A stretch of DNA of 64,000 nucleotides from Kitasatospora sp. GP82 (GCF_029892105.1 NZ_JARZAJ010000002.1:62001-126000), one strand, 5' to 3'. Positions 1-9,157 are shown, counted from the first letter of the stretch. Notes: generated by a model not told the origin, from the letters alone. Program-made: numbers and translations.

Positions 1-2
1 AC

Positions 3-2279
3 GCCTGGGCCGACTCCGAGTACCTGGGGGTCGAGCGCCTCGCCCGTGCCACGGGCCAGCCGGTGCCGACCACGGACCGCGTGGTGGTGGCGTGGCAGCA
101 GCACCACCACTGCGGGTGGACCGCATCCGACGCACAACTGCGCGGGCTGCTGCCCCGGCTGGCCCAGGAGCCGTCGACCCCGTCGATGGTCCTCGCGCTC
201 TTCGACATCGTCGGCATCAGGCCGGTCGGGCTGAGCCCCTCACGCAACCAGCTGGGCCCGGCCTGGCGGGCCGTGATCCTCGGGCTGATCGAGGCCGGCG
301 TGGTCGCGCGCGAGGAGATACTCGACCGCTGCCTGGCCCGGCTGGCGCGCGGCGGACGCCCCAGCGACCAGCGCGGCTTCCTGCATCTGCTGGAAGACCT
401 CGCACCCACAACGCAGGAGAGCGCCCCCCGGATCCGCACCTACCTGCCGATGCTGGACGCCCAGTCCACGGTGGCCGCCCACGCCCAGGCGCAGCTCGCC
501 GAGCTGGACGCCGCCGGCCTGCTCGACCTGGAGCACCTGGTGGAGGCCTCGGCCAGCGTCTTCTTCCGCAGCGAGAAGACGCTGCTGCGCACCCAGCTCG
601 CCTGGCTGGACCGCTCCGGGCGGCGCTCCCCCGACTGGGCCGCGGCGGCCGTGCGCGGCGCGGCCCTGGCCTTCGGGAACGCCGACGCCGAACTGCACGA
701 GCGGGCGCTCAAGCTGGCGGCCCGTCACCTTACGGCCGCCGGGCCGGCCCTGCTGCCCGAACTGCGGGCGGCGACCAAGCTGCTGGGCCCGGCGCAGGCC
801 GCCCGCGCGGCAGCGCTCTTCGGTCTCGACGCGCCCGCCGGCCCGGACGGCACCGCGCCCTACGAGGAAGTGCCGCCGCCGATCCCCCCACGGGTGCCGC
901 TGGCCGGTCCCCTGGACGGGCCGGTCGCGGTCGCGCAGGAGCTTGCCGCCGTGATGCTGGCAAGCGACGAGAATGTCGCCGCCTTCGAGCGCACGCTGGA
1001 CGGCCTGGTCCGCGAGTCCTACCGGGACCCCGAGTCGCTCCGGGCAACACTGAATCCAGTACTGCGGGACCTCGCGTCGCGCGAATCGCTCAGGGGGGAG
1101 CGCACCTGGCTCGGGCGGGTGGCCGCCGCGGCCGTGGGGGAGGTCCCGCCGAAGCGGGCCCATGCCATGCTGCAGGGGGAGGACCCGCTCTGGGTGAACC
1201 CCCAGGAACGGTTCCGCACCGTGCTGGCGGCCCGGGTGCAGGAGGCCGCCGCGCTGATCGTGCTGCGACGAACGCCCTTCCTCCTCGCCACGCCCAGCTA
1301 CGCCTACGGCGGGCTGGAGGCAGCCGCCCTGGTGGAGCGCCTCGCCGCGCTGGAAGCCGTGGACGGCCGGGCCGGCGCGGCCGACTTCAGCCAGGCACTG
1401 CTCCGCGTCCTGCCGACGGACGATCCTTCGGTGCTAGCAGCCGCCGGGCAGCTCCGCTCTGCGGAGGGCCGGCACCTGGCCCGGTGGCTGGCCGAGGGCG
1501 GGCTGCCCGGCCAGCACACCGAGCGGCTTCCCGCCGAGGGCCGCTCGCGACCGCTGGTCACCCAGCCCGGACTCGCACCCGAGCACCAGGCGCTCCTCCA
1601 CCCGGACCTGGGCCGGATACTCGGGCCGCTGGTCGATCCGGAGGGACGCCGGGTGGCGTTCGCCGTCCGGGACGCGGTCACACCCCACGCGCTCGCGATG
1701 CTGCCGTGCCACCGTGAGGAGTTGGCGGCCAGGCTCGGCAACGCGATCCTCGACGCCCGCAAGTTCTACTGGCCGAAAGGCAAGGCGCTGCTGGCGCAGC
1801 TGGTCGAGGCAGGCGGCCCGGCCGGCCCCGCCGTCCACCTCACCCTCGCCTGCGCACTCGGCTCGGCCTCGGCGCCGGAACGCACCGCCGCCGTGGACGC
1901 GCTGCTGCTGCTCGCGGCCCAGGGCGCGCTCGACCCTGACCGCCTCGGCACCGATCTCGCCGAGACAGCCCGCAACGGCACGGCCCTGCTGAGCCGCGTG
2001 CCGCGCTCCCTGCGCCAGGCCGCCGACGCGGGCGCCTACGGGACGCTCTGGGCGGTGCTGCGCGCCGCGCTGCCGGGCATGCTGACCCCGGAGCCGGTAC
2101 GCGGCGTGCCGGAGCTGCTGTCCCTCGCCGCCGACTGCGCCGCCCGCATCGGTGCCACCGGCCCGCTGCCGGTGGTCGAGGCACTCGCGGCCCAGCACGG
2201 CTCCTCCCGCCTGCTGAAGGAGGCCCGAACGCTGCACACCGTGCTCACGGCGGGCCCACGGGATCGCAACGGCGGGTAG
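3..2279 (+). CDS. Large HEAT-like repeat protein (DUF6493-like), 5' end outside window
   Basis: The reading frame is open to the left edge, so only the C-terminal ~758 residues are visible. The protein is Leu/Ala-rich with repeated amphipathic helices and no signal peptide or membrane segment, as in HEAT/ARM-type alpha-solenoids. The C-terminal third (ALLSRVPRSLRQAADAG, then a GTLWAVLRAALPGML helix) resembles the long actinobacterial DUF6493/DUF7824 proteins that sit near SWIM and MoxR-VWA genes; that assignment is from memory of the family and unproven. GC3 is very high throughout and opposite-strand frames look like shadows. Function unknown; a cytoplasmic scaffold is only a guess. Confidence 0.75.
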   Translation, partial: AWADSEYLGVERLARATGQPVPTTDRVVVAWQQHHHCGWTASDAQLRGLLPRLAQEPSTPSMVLALFDIVGIRPVGLSPSRNQLGPAWRAVILGLIEAGVVAREEILDRCLARLARGGRPSDQRGFLHLLEDLAPTTQESAPRIRTYLPMLDAQSTVAAHAQAQLAELDAAGLLDLEHLVEASASVFFRSEKTLLRTQLAWLDRSGRRSPDWAAAAVRGAALAFGNADAELHERALKLAARHLTAAGPALLPELRAATKLLGPAQAARAAALFGLDAPAGPDGTAPYEEVPPPIPPRVPLAGPLDGPVAVAQELAAVMLASDENVAAFERTLDGLVRESYRDPESLRATLNPVLRDLASRESLRGERTWLGRVAAAAVGEVPPKRAHAMLQGEDPLWVNPQERFRTVLAARVQEAAALIVLRRTPFLLATPSYAYGGLEAAALVERLAALEAVDGRAGAADFSQALLRVLPTDDPSVLAAAGQLRSAEGRHLARWLAEGGLPGQHTERLPAEGRSRPLVTQPGLAPEHQALLHPDLGRILGPLVDPEGRRVAFAVRDAVTPHALAMLPCHREELAARLGNAILDARKFYWPKGKALLAQLVEAGGPAGPAVHLTLACALGSASAPERTAAVDALLLLAAQGALDPDRLGTDLAETARNGTALLSRVPRSLRQAADAGAYGTLWAVLRAALPGMLTPEPVRGVPELLSLAADCAARIGATGPLPVVEALAAQHGSSRLLKEARTLHTVLTAGPRDRNGG

Positions 2280-2318
2280 TGGCGGTGACCACCCGGACCG
2301 GCAGGTTCTGAGGGCCTG

Positions 2319-2552
2319 TCACGACGCCCCGCCACCCGGCGGAGCGTCACCGGGCGGCAACACGTCGGGCGGCGCCCGGGCGTGGGGGATGTGTGGGGCC
2401 GTGCCCAGATAGAAGTGGCACACGGGCGGGACGAAGCTCACCAGGTGCCCGGCGCGGTTGCGCAGCCGCTCGAGGTCAGCGGCTTCGGCCTCGCAGGTGG
2501 TGCTGGAGCTGCGCTCTCGGATGGGCGGCGAGGGCGCTGTGACCAGGTGCAA
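2319..2552 (-). CDS. Possible small hypothetical protein (77 aa)
   Basis: A short minus-strand frame from a TTG start, with strongly G/C-biased third positions from residue ~20 to the stop. No domain recognised; it contains CEAEAADLERLRNRAGHL and a Pro-rich tail. It lies just downstream of the large HEAT-like gene on the opposite strand, in a stretch that looks eroded. It may be a genuine small gene or the 3' remnant of a longer one. Confidence 0.35.
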   Translation of the reverse strand: MHLVTAPSPPIRERSSSTTCEAEAADLERLRNRAGHLVSFVPPVCHFYLGTAPHIPHARAPPDVLPPGDAPPGGGAS

Positions 2553-2647
2553 CGCGGATTGCTTGATGGTCCGTCAAGGGAACCGGCGGCGGTCGTCAAG
2601 GTTTCCGGCCGCTACCTTGATGCCCAGCCACGGGCTGGACGGGCGGC

Positions 2648-3049
2648 CTACCCGCGGGCGAGCCGGCGGCGGCGCCGGCGCTCGCGCAGGGTCCCGGGCC
2701 GGGGGTGCTCGGCGTCGAGCATCCGCTCCAGCCCCTGCTCGCGCTCGGAGGCGGCGTGGGGATCGGCGAGGTGGGTGACGACCAGGTCCTCGCCGTCGCG
2801 GGCCAGTCGGTGGCCGGCCGCGGTCAGCACGATGTGGAGCGCCAGGGCCTGGACCGAGGCGAGGGTGGGGCGCCGGGCTTGCTCTCCGCGGGTGCAGGTG
2901 TTGATGCTGAGCACGCTGGCGGACAGCAGCGCCCCGGCGCAGCCTGCCATCGCACCTGCACTCCGCCCGGGACCGCCCCGGCGACGGCCAGCCCGGTGCC
3001 ATTCTGCAGTCCCCGAGGAGGAGCCGCCGATGGTCTCGACGAGGAACAC
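2648..3049 (-). CDS. Possible hypothetical protein (up to 133 aa)
   Basis: A minus-strand frame whose second half shows the G/C third-position pattern expected of a real gene here (segments HRLARDGEDLVVTHLADP and AASEREQGLERMLDAEH, then an Arg-rich tail). The first half is weaker, so the true start may be the internal ATG at MAGCAGALLS. No family recognised. It sits in the degenerate region that also holds an integrase-like fragment, which suggests an accessory origin. Confidence 0.4.
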   Translation of the reverse strand: MFLVETIGGSSSGTAEWHRAGRRRGGPGRSAGAMAGCAGALLSASVLSINTCTRGEQARRPTLASVQALALHIVLTAAGHRLARDGEDLVVTHLADPHAASEREQGLERMLDAEHPRPGTLRERRRRRRLARG

Positions 3050-3178
3050 ACACTGCCATTCGCTGTGCTGCAGCTATTCGTGGCGATCGTAGCCTCGCGG
3101 CTGGAAGGCACCGGAGGCGTAGACCAGCAACAAGCCCAAAGCCGACATCACGCATTCAAGTTCAGTAGTCGCTCGTTT

Positions 3179-3212
3179 GTTGTTGAGGACCTATCGCCTG
3201 GTCCTCAACAAC
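3179..3212. repeat. Perfect 13-bp inverted repeat with 8-nt loop
   Basis: The arms GTTGTTGAGGACC (3179-3191) and GGTCCTCAACAAC (3200-3212) are exact reverse complements. The hairpin ends 10 bp before an AGGAGG ribosome binding site (3223-3228) and the ATG at 3233, so in an RNA it would sit in the 5' leader of the integrase-like fragment. It could be an operator, a leader hairpin or the end of a small mobile element; nothing here separates these. Confidence 0.7.
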
Positions 3213-3232
3213 ATGATGCGACAGGAGGTGGC

Positions 3233-3394
3233 ATGGCCTACGTCCTGTCCTTGCGCCCACCAGGGGGGCCGCGAACGTGGACCGTGGTGGACTGCGCCTA
3301 CAAGACGGTCCAGCCGGTGGGTACACCGATGGCGAGAGCAGAGGTCGCCGCTGAGCGGGTTGGGGAGGAGAGCAGCTACCTACGGCCTACCTGA
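3233..3394 (+). pseudogene. N-terminal fragment resembling an actinobacterial tyrosine recombinase
   Basis: An ATG with a strong AGGAGG site 4 nt upstream opens a 53-aa frame beginning MAYVLSLRPPGGPRTWTVVD. That opening, followed by CAYKTVQPVG, resembles the N-terminus of a group of actinobacterial phage-type integrases; this is recalled, not searched. After about residue 30 the similarity stops and the frame ends at 3394, with no core-binding or catalytic domain downstream. I read it as the 5' remnant of a lost integrase. A genuine 53-aa protein cannot be excluded. Confidence 0.4.
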
Positions 3395-3684
3395 CAAATG
3401 ATCATCTGGCGGGTTCGTGGGACCAGGAGCGCGGCCAGGGGCGCGACCCAGAACCGCCGGCTCGCTGGATACGGAGAGCGAGCCGGTCGGCGGTTGCCCG
3501 GCTATCGATGTACTCGTCTCTGATCGTGCGGAGGTCGTGAGTTCGAGCTCTGACCAGGTAGACGGTCGGCTTGGTGACGCCCCGAGGCCGCCTCGCGGGT
3601 TTGAGCCCGGTGCCGCGACTGACGAACCTGGCGAAGAGTCGTGTCCTACCGGCTCGAGGCGCGGCCAACCGCCCCCGCTACGTC
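3395..3684. other. Eroded stretch, no convincing gene
   Basis: An 88-aa minus frame (3402-3668) covers most of it but has mixed third positions and no recognisable domain. A GTGAGTTCGAGCTC motif near 3538-3551 resembles a tRNA T-arm, but no acceptor stem or variable arm accompanies it. Confidence 0.5.
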
Positions 3685-4482
3685 CTACTCCTCCGGCTCC
3701 CAGGCGCGGAGCAGGTCGAGCAGCCCTGCGTCTCCGTCAACGTGCAAGGAGTCGGCCGGGATACGGTCGTACAAGTAGAGGACCAACTCACTGGCCGTAC
3801 CATGGATGGAGGCGCCGGCTGCGTCCGAGTCCTCGCCGGTCGCGGCAGTGGGCGCGGGGATGCGGGTGGAGCGTGCGCCGTCGCCGTCGACCGTGAGGCG
3901 CCAGGAGCGGCCCTCGGCGGTGTGGAAGTCGAAGGCCGTGGGCTTGTGCGGCCAGGCGCTGGGCGTCGCGACGCAGGTGAACAGGAACTCCTCGACACCG
4001 TCGAGGGCGACCTCGGTCGGCAGCGGCTGCGGGGCGCCCGCGGCGAGCTGGGCGTCGTAGGTGTGCACCGCGCTCTCCTGGACCCGGTGCCGGGCGACTC
4101 CGCCGGAGGTCCGCGGCGTCTGCAGGGCACTCCACCACGCCCAGCAGCCGACGTCCGGGCCCGCCTCCCGCAGGGCGCTCAGCAGAAGCTGCGTCGACGC
4201 GGCCAGCCAGGCCAGCAGGGCCTCACGCTCCCGCGGCACTTCCAGAGCGGCGCGCGCAGCGGTGGCCTCGGCCGGGGGAGCGTCGGCAGGCCCCGCGCCG
4301 ACGATGGCGGCCCAGAAACGGTCTCCCCCACCCAGGTGCTTCACCAGATCGAACAGCGTCCACCCGGGGCAGGTCGGCACCTGTGCGTCGAGACTGGGCG
4401 CGGCGGCGACCGCGGCGCGGAAGGCGGTCGACCGTTCATCGATCAGTCGCAGCAGGTCAGGGAACTCAAGATTCTTTTCCAC
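3685..4482 (-). CDS. Maleylpyruvate isomerase family mycothiol-dependent enzyme
   Basis: A 265-aa protein with the MDMPI architecture: an N-terminal DinB-like four-helix domain (CPGWTLFDLVKHLG near residue 38, whose His is the usual first zinc ligand; RHRVQESAVHTYDAQ near 160 supplies the conserved Glu and His) and a C-terminal MDMPI_C domain ending in a helix before LLDLLRAWEP. Family members use mycothiol as a thiol cofactor in actinobacteria; the substrate here is unknown. It is a single gene, flanked on both sides by poor sequence. The ATG at 4482 begins MEKNLEFPDLL, the expected N-terminus. Confidence 0.9.
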   Translation of the reverse strand: MEKNLEFPDLLRLIDERSTAFRAAVAAAPSLDAQVPTCPGWTLFDLVKHLGGGDRFWAAIVGAGPADAPPAEATAARAALEVPREREALLAWLAASTQLLLSALREAGPDVGCWAWWSALQTPRTSGGVARHRVQESAVHTYDAQLAAGAPQPLPTEVALDGVEEFLFTCVATPSAWPHKPTAFDFHTAEGRSWRLTVDGDGARSTRIPAPTAATGEDSDAAGASIHGTASELVLYLYDRIPADSLHVDGDAGLLDLLRAWEPEE

Positions 4483-5824
4483 GCCGGATGTCTATCACCG
4501 TGCTCCGGTGATCGGACAGCGATTTTCACAGTCGCCGCCGGTTGGCCATTGCGGACGTCCTCGCCTCCCACCGCTCGGGTGACAAGCTGCGCACTGCTGC
4601 GAGGACGCTGGTGGTGGCGGGACGCCAGGCGTCGTGCCTGTGGGTGCTCTGGCCTCGCCGCGCGGCCGGGCACCTCGGCGACGTGACGTCCACCCGGTGC
4701 GCGCGGTCATGCTGCCGCTCGATGTGATGGACGCGGAGGTCACGACGGCGGGGAGGACCGGTCGGGTCGGGAGTTCATGTCGCGCCAGGAGAACCGGCCG
4801 GGCCGGGTCCGGCGGGTCCAGCGCCGTCTGGGCGCTGGCGGGGGCCGGGGACACCAGCCACCCGGCGACCCGAGCTTCCACCGCAAGGCATCGCTGTTGC
4901 AATGGAACAAACGTCACGAACTGGGAAGACAGCCATTTCAGCCATGCGAACCGTTGATAGCCGGAGGAGCCCCCGCCGGGGCTCCGCGCGGCTGGCCACC
5001 GGCCAGATGAAACCACCCACCCGCTCGGCGACGTCCGTAGGCCCGCCCGCCTCAGTGGCCGCCGCCCAGCCGCCGGGCCAATACCCGGCCTCGCTCGGCC
5101 TGCACTGCTCCGGCCTTCCCAGTCGCATAGCGGAGGAGGCCGAACGGCGCGTGCAGCCGCAGTCGATCGACCACCAGGGAGCCGCCGTCGCCTCGGGCCC
5201 CGCAGTCGGACACCACATGTGGAACGGCCTCGACGACAACGACCAACGGGCCGTCGCCGCGATCGCCGCGTTCCTCCAGGACACGCCGGCGCCCCTGCCG
5301 AACTACCCGACCCGCAGTGACATCGCCGCGTTCCTCCGCGACCACAAGTGACGAGGACTGGCGGCGTGCGTTCCTGAAGCTCATTGTGGCGGGCGACGAC
5401 CGAACTTGCCGGCACCCAAGATCGACAACCCCAAGATCATTCACGGAAGTGCGATCAGAGCCTTGAAAATCCCCACCCTGTACTCAGGTACGGGCCAGAC
5501 CTGCTCGCCTCGATTCCCCACCCCCGGCGCGCCGGAGCGCCGCGTGTCGCGTCGGGGTGAGCCGTGTCTGGCCGGTGTGGGTGGTGATCGCCTTGCCCGG
5601 GTGCGGTGGAGCGGTGCCGCCGTGGTCTATCGCGTCACCAGGACGGGCGGCGCCGTCACCGGAACGACGTCCTGATCGAACGTCTCTCGGCAGGTCCAAC
5701 GGCTGGGCGGTGACGGTTCGTTCCCGATTCGGATGTGACGCTTCGCCCAGCCCGTTGACCTGTCGCAGCACCCCGCGGTCGCCCATACTCCAGGACCTGA
5801 CGAACCAACGGGTGAAGGAGCACG
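4483..5824. other. 1.3-kb region without a convincing full gene
   Basis: Most of this stretch has no consistent third-position bias in any frame. The exception is a plus-strand segment from about 5100 to 5351, listed separately. No tRNA, IS end or clear hairpin was seen. The right end (5814-5819, AAGGAG) is the ribosome binding site of the aldo/keto reductase. Confidence 0.5.
5007..5351 (+). CDS. Possible small hypothetical protein (C-terminal part of a 4902-5351 frame)
   Basis: The last ~80 codons have good G/C third positions and read EEAERRVQPQSIDHQG and, near the end, GLDDNDQRAVAAIAAFLQD and SDIAAFLRDHK, with a short internal repeat IAAFL(Q/R)D. The frame is open back to an ATG at 4902, but that part is less gene-like; 5007 (ATG) is given as a conservative start. 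No domain recognised. Confidence 0.3.
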   Translation: MKPPTRSATSVGPPASVAAAQPPGQYPASLGLHCSGLPSRIAEEAERRVQPQSIDHQGAAVASGPAVGHHMWNGLDDNDQRAVAAIAAFLQDTPAPLPNYPTRSDIAAFLRDHK

Positions 5825-6730
5825 GTGAACACAGCGGCGGCAGCAGGGACCTGGAAGCTCGGGGATCTGGAGGTGAACCGCGTCGGCTACGGCGCGATGC
5901 GGCTGACCGGCAACGGAGTGAGGGGGAACTCCGACGGCACGCCGATCGACCGCGATGTCGCCGTTCGGCTGCTGCGCGACGCGTTCGAGCAGGGCGTCAA
6001 CCACATCGACACGGCCGCCTTCTACTTCTCGCCGCTGCGGTCCGCGAACGAGCTCATCAACCGGGCGCTCGCCTCCTGGCGAGACGACGTGGTCGTGGTG
6101 ACCAAGGTCGGCCCAGGGCGCGATCCATCCGGTGAATGGCTCCCCATGGCGCGCCCCGACCAGCTACGCGGCCAGGTCGAGGAGAACCTGCGCCAGCTCG
6201 GCCGCGACCACCTGGACGTGGTGAACCTGCGCTGGACCGGCCCCGAGACGGCCTCGATCGCCGAGCACTTCGGCGCCCTCGCCGAGCTGCGCGAAGCGGG
6301 CCTGGTCCGCCACCTCGGGCTCTCCGCCGTCCGGCCGGAGCACGTGGCCGAGGCCCGGACCATCGCACCCGTGGTCTGTGTGCAGAACTCCTACGGCCTG
6401 GACTGGCGCCGCGCCGACGAGAGCGGACTGGTGGACCTGTGCCAGGAACAGGGCATCGCCTTCGTCCCGTTCTTCGCCATCTCCGGCCTGCGACGAGAGG
6501 CGGCCGCAGCCCAGGAACAGGACGCGCGAGTCCACACGGTCGCCCGCGCCCACGGCGCGACGCCGTCCCAGGTACGGCTTGCCTGGACCCTCCACCGTGG
6601 TCCGCACGTACTGGCCATTCCCGGCACCACGAACCCGGCGCACCTCGCCCAGAACATCGCCGCCGGCGCCCTGCGCCTGACCGAGGAGGAGCTGACCTTC
6701 CTCGACAAGCCGGACGAGGGCGCCACCTGA
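5825..6730 (+). CDS. Aldo/keto reductase
   Basis: A 301-aa AKR TIM-barrel with a GTG start behind AAGGAG. Conserved blocks are VGYGAMRLTG, NHIDTAAFYFSP (D62, Y67), VVVTKVGPG (K94) and the NADPH-binding C-terminal segment IPGTTNPAHLAQNIAA. Asp, Tyr and Lys of the catalytic tetrad are present. The His usually found after strand beta-4 is replaced: HLDVVNLRWTGP has Asn there, as in some actinobacterial members. It should reduce carbonyls with NADPH; substrate unknown. It is the last gene before the first tRNA-derived repeat. Confidence 0.92.
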   Translation: MNTAAAAGTWKLGDLEVNRVGYGAMRLTGNGVRGNSDGTPIDRDVAVRLLRDAFEQGVNHIDTAAFYFSPLRSANELINRALASWRDDVVVVTKVGPGRDPSGEWLPMARPDQLRGQVEENLRQLGRDHLDVVNLRWTGPETASIAEHFGALAELREAGLVRHLGLSAVRPEHVAEARTIAPVVCVQNSYGLDWRRADESGLVDLCQEQGIAFVPFFAISGLRREAAAAQEQDARVHTVARAHGATPSQVRLAWTLHRGPHVLAIPGTTNPAHLAQNIAAGALRLTEEELTFLDKPDEGAT

Positions 6731-6877
6731 GCCCCGACGAGTATCCGGGCCCCGGCCGGGGTTCAGACAGACAGGGTCTGAGCTGCGACGAAGCATCAAC
6801 ACGCTCGGACTCGGCACCGATAGGCTTCCTGCCAGTCCTTCCTCGAGGCACTGCGGTCGACTCCGGCCCCGGTTCTT

Positions 6878-7086
6878 GGTCTCAGTTTTGGTCTCATTCA
6901 TCGCCGTTCAGGCCGGTTCAGCCGCCTACCCAGCGGCCGGAAAAACGCAGGTCAGGACGTGTGCGACCCTGCCGAACGGCACCCCGCAGAATTGGAAAGC
7001 GTGTTGGGGACAACCCCTCACGACTTCGAATCTCGCATCCTCCGCCTTCGCGAAGGCCCGGACCGCGTAGCGCCGTCCGGGCCTTC
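6878..7086 (+). repeat. att-like unit 1: arm, tRNA-Ser(GGA) 3' fragment, hairpin
   Basis: The arm at 6878-6900 has two direct repeats, GGTCTCAG and GGTCTCAT, 12 bp apart. The tRNA-derived core is 6992-7046, 114 bp downstream. It is the most diverged core: the T-stem reads ACGAC/CTCGC instead of ACGAG/CTCGT. A hairpin follows at 7052-7086. The unit separates the aldo/keto reductase from the TetR/hydrolase module. Confidence 0.8.
7052..7086 (+). terminator. Hairpin after att-like core 1
   Basis: A 12-bp stem GAAGGCCCGGAC/GTCCGGGCCTTC with an 11-nt loop. It sits where a tRNA terminator would follow the core, and could also terminate the convergent TetR transcript (stop at 7197). Confidence 0.65.
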
Positions 7087-7196
7087 GTCGTTTCACCGCA
7101 GGCCGCACCCCCTCGCGGCCCAGGTGCTTGGGACCGCTGCGAACCCGTGGACCCGGCCGTCGGCACCGGCCAGGACGCTTTGGGAGCGAGACCTCG

Positions 7197-7916
7197 CTAG
7201 GCGCGGTCGATGAGGGTCTGGACGCCGTCGAGGATGCGGTCGAGGCCGAACTCCAGCGGGTCGACGGTGTCGGGTGCGAAGGCGCCGGCGGCGATGGCGC
7301 GGGTCAGGGCGGGGAAGCGGTCGGCGTGCCGGCCGAGCAGCTCGCCGGTGAGGCGGATCCACTCCTGGCTGTGCTCCTCGTCGAAGTCGAGCTGCTGCTG
7401 GACGAGGGTGCGCACGAGACCGGCGACGAGAACGAAGACCCGATGCTGCTGGGCCGCGGTCAGGCCAGCCGGCTCCAGGGCCGCGAGCGCCGCGTCGAGC
7501 CAGGCGAGCTGATTGGGACCCATGAGCTGGCGGCGCATCGCGGTAGCGGCCAGCAGCCAGGGGTGGGACCGGTGGATCTTCGCGGACCGACGGGCCCACT
7601 CGATGATCTGCGGCCGCCAGCCCTCTCCCACCGCCGACAGGTCGGGCGCCGGAGCGAGGACGGACTCGACCATCAGCTGGACCAGTTCGGCCTTGCCGGG
7701 CACGTAGCGGTACAGGGCCATCGCCGAGACGCCGAACTCGGCGGCGACCTTGCTCATGGCCACGGCATCCAAGCCCTCGGCGTCGGCGATGGCCACAGCG
7801 GCCTCGGCGATGCGATGCGGGGTGAGGCTCGGCTTGGGGCCGCGAGTCGGCTGGTCCTGCTCGCCCCACAGCAGCGCGACGCCCGCACGCAGGTCACGCG
7901 CCTTCTCCTTGGCCAT
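7197..7916 (-). CDS. TetR family transcriptional regulator
   Basis: A 239-aa repressor-type protein. The N-terminal helix-turn-helix reads MSKVAAEFGVSAMALYRYV (about residues 53-71), followed by GKAEL; the C-terminal half is a helical ligand-binding domain of the TetR_C type. The start was placed at the ATG at 7916 because GGAGG lies 5 nt upstream; the frame is open further but without an RBS. It is divergent from the alpha/beta hydrolase across ~110 bp that carry a promoter-like TTGACA and an inverted repeat, so it probably represses itself and that gene. Confidence 0.92.
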   Translation of the reverse strand: MAKEKARDLRAGVALLWGEQDQPTRGPKPSLTPHRIAEAAVAIADAEGLDAVAMSKVAAEFGVSAMALYRYVPGKAELVQLMVESVLAPAPDLSAVGEGWRPQIIEWARRSAKIHRSHPWLLAATAMRRQLMGPNQLAWLDAALAALEPAGLTAAQQHRVFVLVAGLVRTLVQQQLDFDEEHSQEWIRLTGELLGRHADRFPALTRAIAAGAFAPDTVDPLEFGLDRILDGVQTLIDRA

Positions 7917-7952
7917 GCGGCCCTCCGTCTCGACGGCTGTCGGCAGTACCGG

Positions 7953-8011
7953 TTGACACCGCCTCAGAACTGTATATACCTTAAACGCAACTGCTGATGA
8001 GATAAACAGTT
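7953..8011. promoter_or_regulatory. Divergent promoter with candidate TetR operator
   Basis: A TTGACA -35 (7953-7958) faces the hydrolase with TATACC (7975-7980) 16 bp downstream. Half-sites AACTGTATAT (7968-7977) and ATAAACAGTT (8002-8011) form an inverted repeat with one mismatch that brackets the expected transcription start. This is a plausible site for the adjacent TetR protein. Confidence 0.5.
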
Positions 8012-8025
8012 TTGGGGGAACACTC

Positions 8026-9105
8026 ATGCTCGGCGTCATCGTCACCGTCTCCGCCACCGCCCTCGCCGCACCTGTCGTCGCCCTGCTGGGCTACCGCCAG
8101 CTCAAGCGCAGCACGAACGCCAGGCGACTGCGTATTACGACCCCGAACGGCATCGACGAGTCCGGGTTCGTCCGCATCGGCGGCATCGACCAGTGGGTCT
8201 CCGTCCGCGGCGAGGACCTGCGCAACCCGGTGATCCTGGAGATTCACGGCGGCCCCGGCGCATCCAACCTCGTGTTCATCCCCTGCACCCGGGCCTGGGA
8301 GCGCCACTTCACGATCGTGCGGTGGGATATGCGCGGGACCGGCAAGACCTTCGCCGCCACCGGCCCCGCCGGGCAGGGAGAGATGAGCCTCGACCGGCTC
8401 CACCGGGACGCACTGGAGGTGACCGAGCACGTCCTCACCCGGCTCGGTGTCCCGAAGGTCCTGTTGGTCGCCAACTCCTTCGGCACAGTCCTCGGCCTGC
8501 GCCTGGCCCGCAGCCACCCCGAGCTGTACTCCGCGTACGTCGGAACCGACCAGAACATCATCGCGGCCGGACGTGACCGCTCGGCCTACCACACCCTGCT
8601 CGGCCGCCTGCGGAAGGCGGGCAAGCACAAGGAACTCGCCGCCGTCACCGCGATGGGCCCCGACGCCACGGCCTGGAGCGCACATCAGTGGGCGGAGTAC
8701 GCCAAGATCGTCGTCACCACCGACCCGCTGACCTTCGACACCATGAAGACCGTGGTGGTCCGCTCGCTGTGGTTCTCTCCCCTGCACACACTGCGCGAGC
8801 TGCGGGCCTACCTGAAGGGCATGACCTTCTCGGAGCGACTCGGACCGCAGGCCACGGCTGTCGACGAGTGGGCCGAGGGCACCGCGTTCTCGCTCCCGTT
8901 CTTCGTCTTCCAGGGTGACAGCGACGTCCTCACGCCGCCCGAGCCGGCCCGGCGGTTCCTCGACGACGTGACCGCCCCGGTCAAGGACTTCGCACTCATC
9001 CGGAACGCCAGCCACTTCGCCTCCTTCCGCCACCCCGACCAGTTCCTCGACCTGATGCTCACCAGGGTCCGCCCGGCGATCACCCGCGAGCCGCTCGCCG
9101 GCTGA
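8026..9105 (+). CDS. Alpha/beta hydrolase (proline iminopeptidase-like), N-terminally anchored
   Basis: A 359-aa protein whose first ~20 residues form a hydrophobic helix (MLGVIVTVSATALAAPVVAL), so it is probably membrane-anchored or exported. The hydrolase fold shows the HGGPGAS oxyanion motif, a nucleophile elbow LVANSFGT (Ser), an acid in GDSDVLTPP and the His in NASHFASF, the pattern of the prolyl aminopeptidase/haloperoxidase-like subgroup. GGGGGA lies 7 nt before the ATG. It is divergently paired with the TetR gene and lies entirely within the first att-bounded module. Confidence 0.9.
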   Translation: MLGVIVTVSATALAAPVVALLGYRQLKRSTNARRLRITTPNGIDESGFVRIGGIDQWVSVRGEDLRNPVILEIHGGPGASNLVFIPCTRAWERHFTIVRWDMRGTGKTFAATGPAGQGEMSLDRLHRDALEVTEHVLTRLGVPKVLLVANSFGTVLGLRLARSHPELYSAYVGTDQNIIAAGRDRSAYHTLLGRLRKAGKHKELAAVTAMGPDATAWSAHQWAEYAKIVVTTDPLTFDTMKTVVVRSLWFSPLHTLRELRAYLKGMTFSERLGPQATAVDEWAEGTAFSLPFFVFQGDSDVLTPPEPARRFLDDVTAPVKDFALIRNASHFASFRHPDQFLDLMLTRVRPAITREPLAG

Positions 9106-9157
9106 AGCACCGCTCGCCACATCGCGACACCCTGACCAAGGACAGCCGGCCGAGCCT

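Noticed and set aside
3538-3551. T-arm-like GTGAGTTCGAGCTC as another tRNA fragment
   Set aside because: No acceptor 3' strand, variable arm or hairpin follows; probably chance.
4775-5444. Minus-strand frames in the 4.8-5.4 kb gap
   Set aside because: Third-position bias favours the plus strand in 5100-5351; no motif in the minus frames.
6988-7046. A functional tRNA-Ser gene at any of the six cores
   Set aside because: None has the 5' acceptor strand, D-arm or 5' anticodon stem; sequence left of the anticodon loop is unrelated.
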